Shown here: piece after piece, positions 58,613-61,641 of the stretch
Numbering within the stretch: position 1 is the stretch's first letter
Layout of the letters: each line of letters begins with the position of its first letter
NCBI RefSeq assembly: GCF_002154225.1
Contig: NZ_MTSE01000025.1
Span: 1 to 61,641 of the forward strand
From: Hymenobacter crusticola
GTDB taxonomy: Bacteria; Bacteroidota; Bacteroidia; Cytophagales; Hymenobacteraceae
Reading direction: 5' to 3'
Length of the DNA: 61,641 nucleotides
Position numbers and translations under genes: made by a program
The notes under the pieces: model-generated
Database searches by the model: none
Told to the model about the DNA's origin: nothing
What the model saw: only the letters and a program-made list of their open reading frames with translations

Positions 58613-59899
58613 ATGATTAAGTCTATTCCTCGCTTTGTGTGGCCGGTGGCGCTTGTGCTGGTTGTGCTTAAGCTCATACTTCTCATTCATCTGAATCCTG
58701 GCTTGGAATGGAATTATGATGAGCGTCGCAACGGTCGTATTGCCGATAACTACTTGGCAGGGCGTGGCTACGTGCACTACGATGCCAGCCGGCAGCAGTT
58801 TCGCCCCGATGCTTTTCACGCAACCTTCCCCGTGTTCGTTTATGTTGCTTGGCAAAAGGCTGGTTTACTTAAGCATCGCTTTACGTTACTTGTTTTCGCC
58901 CTTACGCTAGCCACTTACTTATTAGGTATTTTCTACGTACAGCGCACCTTGGCTTATTATGGCGTCGGATCAGCAGCGGCGTGGAGTGGGGCGGGCTTAT
59001 GGTCTGTATATCCCTCAGCAATCTATTATATAGGAGCTTATTTCTGGTACGAAAATCTAACCGTACCACTCCTGATCTTGGTGATGTACAAGCTAGTGCG
59101 CCTCTACGATGGTCGTCTTCTGAACGTCGCAAATGCCCTCTTGATAGCTGGATCCGTGACTATTTCGTGCTTGCTCCGCGGCTATCTGCTAGCGGTATAT
59201 GGGCTGTTGTTTGCCGTTTGGTTTTTCCTCACGTGGCGCGTGCAAGCTAGGTTGCATCGCTCCGTTTGGCAGCTAGGCCTTCTGACCTTGGTGATGGTGA
59301 GCTTGGCGCATTGGCCCATTTTACGGAAAAACCACCAGCTATTCGGTGCTTACGTGCTTAGCAATCAGGCTGGGTTTGAATTCCTACAAGGGCACAATTC
59401 AGTTACCGAAGGCCGCTTCATGTACAGTTGGGATGAGCCTAAAGGACCCCTAAGTCAGTTCGTGCACAGGTATCAGCCAAACATCGACAAATTAGATCAA
59501 TACCAAGAGAGCCAGGCACGAGCCCGTTTAGCTTGGTATTGGGTACGTACGCATCCAGGTGCTGAAGCAAGGCTTTGGTTTCGAAAAACAGCCCTGTTCT
59601 TTTCTCCCGAAAACTTCATCTCCGATGCGGGCCCCACGGCATATCATCCAATTACAGCTGCTGTGCACCTAGCTTTTGTATTAGCCATGCTACTCACTGC
59701 GCTACATTACAACGGATTACGCTTTTACCGTCAAGATATATTGCTACTGCTGCCGCTGGCAGTAATTTGGCTGATGAGCCTGGTGTTTTTTGTAGGTTTT
59801 CGCTGGCGCTATTTCGCCGAACCAACTATGGTGATGTTTCCCATCATCGTATGGTATCGGGTGCGAAGCAGGATGAAAGCTACGCGCCTTGGCACATAA
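58613..59899 (+). CDS. GT-C-type membrane protein (third member of the cluster)
   Basis: A 428-aa polytopic protein with about 9-10 helices. After the first helix comes LEWNYDERRNGRIADNYLAGRGY, an acidic first loop as in ArnT/PMT-like transferases. Further features are FWYENLTVPLLILVMYKL, and a periplasmic-looking region with QGHNSVTEGRFMYSWDEPKG. It is not closely similar to the paralogue pair. The ATG at 58613 directly precedes the first helix; a longer frame from 58475 would overlap the divergent gene. Likely glycosyl transfer to an envelope component, unproven. Confidence 0.78.
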   Translation: MIKSIPRFVWPVALVLVVLKLILLIHLNPGLEWNYDERRNGRIADNYLAGRGYVHYDASRQQFRPDAFHATFPVFVYVAWQKAGLLKHRFTLLVFALTLATYLLGIFYVQRTLAYYGVGSAAAWSGAGLWSVYPSAIYYIGAYFWYENLTVPLLILVMYKLVRLYDGRLLNVANALLIAGSVTISCLLRGYLLAVYGLLFAVWFFLTWRVQARLHRSVWQLGLLTLVMVSLAHWPILRKNHQLFGAYVLSNQAGFEFLQGHNSVTEGRFMYSWDEPKGPLSQFVHRYQPNIDKLDQYQESQARARLAWYWVRTHPGAEARLWFRKTALFFSPENFISDAGPTAYHPITAAVHLAFVLAMLLTALHYNGLRFYRQDILLLLPLAVIWLMSLVFFVGFRWRYFAEPTMVMFPIIVWYRVRSRMKATRLGT

Positions 59900-59942
59900 T
59901 GACTCATCTTCCTATATGAGATAGACGGAGAGGCTTAAGAAG

Positions 59943-61367
59943 TTATTCTCCTCCATACTTGCTCTTGCCGCTACCCCCCGCATCCATGCGTACGATGCGC
60001 GGGGTAAAGGAGCCGAGCACATCTACTAAGTCCCTTTGGTGCGCCATTACCTGGTGAATATCCTTGTAAGCCACCGGCGCCTCATCTAGCCCTCCTCCAA
60101 TCAACTCGACACCTTGGTCGCGTAGGTAGCGACGGAGTTCACCTTCCGATATACTTTGTTTAGCCTGGGTGCGCGACATTCTTCTACCAGCTCCGTGCGA
60201 GGCCGATTGAATAGAGTCCTGTTCACCACGCCCTCGCACGATAAACCCTGGCGCCGTCATGGAGCCTGGAATGACCCCTAATACGCCTTGACCAGCCGGC
60301 GTGGCACCTTTGCGATGAACAATGGCTTCCCTACCATTTGGTAGCGTCTCTCTCCAGGCAAAATTGTGATGATTTTCCACCTTCGCAAGGGGCTTCTCAC
60401 CAAGCGCATTACTTAGGCGCCGATGAATATCATGGTGGCAAGCGGATGCATAATCACCCGCTAGGTTCATCGCTCGCCAGTACTCCTGGCCTTCCTGAGT
60501 ATCTAGCCTTAGCCAAGCTAGGTAGCGTGCTTCTGGTGGGAGTGGACACTTGCTAATGGCAACCTTGGTATAATGTTGCGCAATAGCTGCACCGAGTCCA
60601 CGCGAACCGCTATGGGAAAGCAGTCCTAGGTACTGGCCAATTGGCAAGCCTAGGCTTGTGTCTTCAGCAGTAATATCAACCAATCCCCATTCAACGAAAT
60701 GGTTACCCGAGCCCGATGAGCCAAGTTGATTAATAGCCGCCTCACGCTTGCTTCGCACTATAGCGATTTCCTTGAACTCTGGCCGCGTCAATATCGGATC
60801 GTCTGTGGGAGTTTTGAATATTTCTTTACTTCCAAAACGCGTATGATAATGCAAGAGCTTCTTCAATTCTTGCGTACGCTGATCTAGGTAAGTGCGCGGT
60901 AGCGCAAAAACAGATAATGCCATCCGGCAACCGATGTCCATTCCCACACCGTAGGGAATTACTGCATTGTCGACTGCCAATACGCCTCCAATAGGTAACC
61001 CGTACCCTTGGTGAGCATCAGGCATCAGGGCGCCATCCAAGGTGACTGGCAACTGCATAGCAATGTCCATTTGCTTGCGTGCACCATCTTCAATAAAGGC
61101 CTCCCCGTACCGGCGATAATCTTTGATTTCAGGGTTCAAACCAACACTGCGGTTTGAGTCAGATATAAATTCCTTCGCTAAATCTCGCCACAGTGAATCG
61201 CGCAAATAACTGTAAGGATCTGCCTTAACTTTCTGTAATAAGGCCAAAGCGCTGCCCTTGTCCAGCTTTTTCAGTTGCTTATCCTCTAATATATCCAAGG
61301 CTAGGTTAATCGACTTGCCCTCCGGGAAGCCAATCTTACGTAGGTCGTTACCGCGTAGCTTGTTCAT
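59943..61367 (-). CDS. rtcB: RtcB family RNA ligase
   Basis: GTP/Mn-dependent ligase joining 2',3'-cyclic-phosphate or 3'-phosphate and 5'-OH RNA ends; 474 aa. Motifs: PDAHQGYGLPIGGVLAV, GVGMDIGCRM with the metal-binding Asp and Cys, GSSGSGNHFVEWG, ENHHNFAW, VHRKGATPAGQGVLGVIPGSM and SASHGAGRRMSRTQA, whose His is guanylated during catalysis. The C-terminus ends DAGGSGKSKYGGE. The ATG at 61367 is preferred to a TTG at 61379. No archease or rtcA gene is seen beside it, nor an rtcR regulator. Confidence 0.95.
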   Translation of the reverse strand: MNKLRGNDLRKIGFPEGKSINLALDILEDKQLKKLDKGSALALLQKVKADPYSYLRDSLWRDLAKEFISDSNRSVGLNPEIKDYRRYGEAFIEDGARKQMDIAMQLPVTLDGALMPDAHQGYGLPIGGVLAVDNAVIPYGVGMDIGCRMALSVFALPRTYLDQRTQELKKLLHYHTRFGSKEIFKTPTDDPILTRPEFKEIAIVRSKREAAINQLGSSGSGNHFVEWGLVDITAEDTSLGLPIGQYLGLLSHSGSRGLGAAIAQHYTKVAISKCPLPPEARYLAWLRLDTQEGQEYWRAMNLAGDYASACHHDIHRRLSNALGEKPLAKVENHHNFAWRETLPNGREAIVHRKGATPAGQGVLGVIPGSMTAPGFIVRGRGEQDSIQSASHGAGRRMSRTQAKQSISEGELRRYLRDQGVELIGGGLDEAPVAYKDIHQVMAHQRDLVDVLGSFTPRIVRMDAGGSGKSKYGGE

Positions 61368-61501
61368 TACACTGGCCAATAAAAGTAATTGCTCTTCCTT
61401 GTGTAGCGATAGATAAGCTAGCTAGGTTATAGCCGAGCTATAGGGAAAACAAGTCAAGTGGTGTGAAAGAGCACGTTAGCCTGCAACAGCACATAAACAA
61501 A

Positions 61502-61535
61502 AACCACTTACTGGTTTTACACCGGCAAGTGGTCT
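61502..61535 (-). terminator. Putative terminator for a minus-strand gene at the right edge
   Basis: ACCACTT (61503-61509) pairs with AAGTGGT (61527-61533); on the minus strand it is followed by TTTTTGTTT. It would end a transcript entering from beyond the window. Confidence 0.55.
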
Positions 61536-61564
61536 TATCTGTAATAGCGATTACGCTGAAGATG

Positions 61565-61641
61565 TTATATTCTCTTAGTCAGCGTGTCGCTAGGGGTAGG
61601 GGGCAAAAATGCGAGCAGCCCCGGGGGGTCGCGCGGGAAGG
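61565..61641 (-). CDS. Possible 3' end of a gene cut by the window edge
   Basis: One minus-strand frame stays open from the edge for 24 codons, ending TPSDTLTKRI before a TAA at 61565-61567. The terminator-like hairpin just downstream fits a gene end. Too short to identify. Confidence 0.3.
   Translation of the reverse strand, partial: FPRDPPGLLAFLPPTPSDTLTKRI

Overview
The window is a chromosomal segment of a moderately GC-rich member of the Bacteroidota, most likely a Hymenobacter-like member of the Cytophagales (inference). Evidence for the phylum: many TAnnTTTG -7 promoter elements with almost no Shine-Dalgarno sequences, a PorE-like OmpA lipoprotein and a type IX secretion (T9SS) tail domain, DUF4293 and DUF4476 proteins, an overlong NusB, and the NusB/DUF1573/YajC/YbbR/CoaE gene order. 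I see no phage, transposase, CRISPR array or plasmid backbone; this is mostly core chromosome with some accessory carbohydrate genes.

Layout. 1-7585: cobalamin uptake and salvage. The window opens inside a cobalamin riboswitch, followed by a BtuF-like binding protein, a BtuB-like TonB receptor, a large palindromic repeat, then cobU, a PduO-type adenosyltransferase, cobT, cobS and cobC. 7595-12961: sugar and glycoside genes: GH29 fucosidase, a decayed S41 protease remnant, a GMC oxidoreductase with its Tat-type small subunit, and a divergent Tat-type sugar isomerase/epimerase-fold protein. 13049-20991: gltX, a small membrane protein, RidA, an M13 metallopeptidase, glmS and a degenerate half-length glycogen-synthase-like protein. 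21110-30590: panC, panD, a UPF0104 membrane protein, rfaE2, a YugP-type protease, acyl-CoA dehydrogenase, an AraC-type regulator, a PcrB-type synthase with two membrane-associated partners, and a J-domain/TPR protein. 30878-39137: tRNA-Phe, a two-gene Fe-S electron-transfer module, a PorE-like lipoprotein, DUF4476 and DUF4293 proteins and a thiolase. 39158-46990: GNAT, truA, two ABC exporter half-transporters whose active-site defects are complementary, a TEX264-like GyrI-domain protein, an outer-membrane barrel, two tRNA-Pro genes and a mini-protein consisting almost only of a T9SS-type tail. 47261-53920: leucine dehydrogenase, nusB, a YtxH protein, isocitrate dehydrogenase, a DUF1573 lipoprotein, yajC, ybbR-like and coaE. 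53966-61641: a GNAT-fold protein, three GT-C-type membrane proteins (two of them tandem paralogues), RtcB, and the possible 3' end of a further gene.

The B12 genes take up cobamide or cobinamide, adenosylate it and rebuild the nucleotide loop; no corrin-ring genes are present here, which points to salvage. The GMC/Tat pair with the isomerase-fold protein resembles periplasmic 3-keto-glycoside oxidation systems.

The most unusual signals not explained by genes are: (i) a family of intergenic hairpins built from degenerate octamers of the type GAGTGRCT, at least five copies, each starting within about 20 nt of a stop codon; (ii) strong enrichment of the hexamer CTAGGT, mainly as the Leu-Gly codon pair, although CTAG is normally avoided in bacteria; (iii) very long perfect palindromes used as convergent terminators; and (iv) mutually exclusive hairpins ahead of the DUF1573 gene. 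Start sites were chosen by family length, signal peptides and promoter position; no database search was possible.
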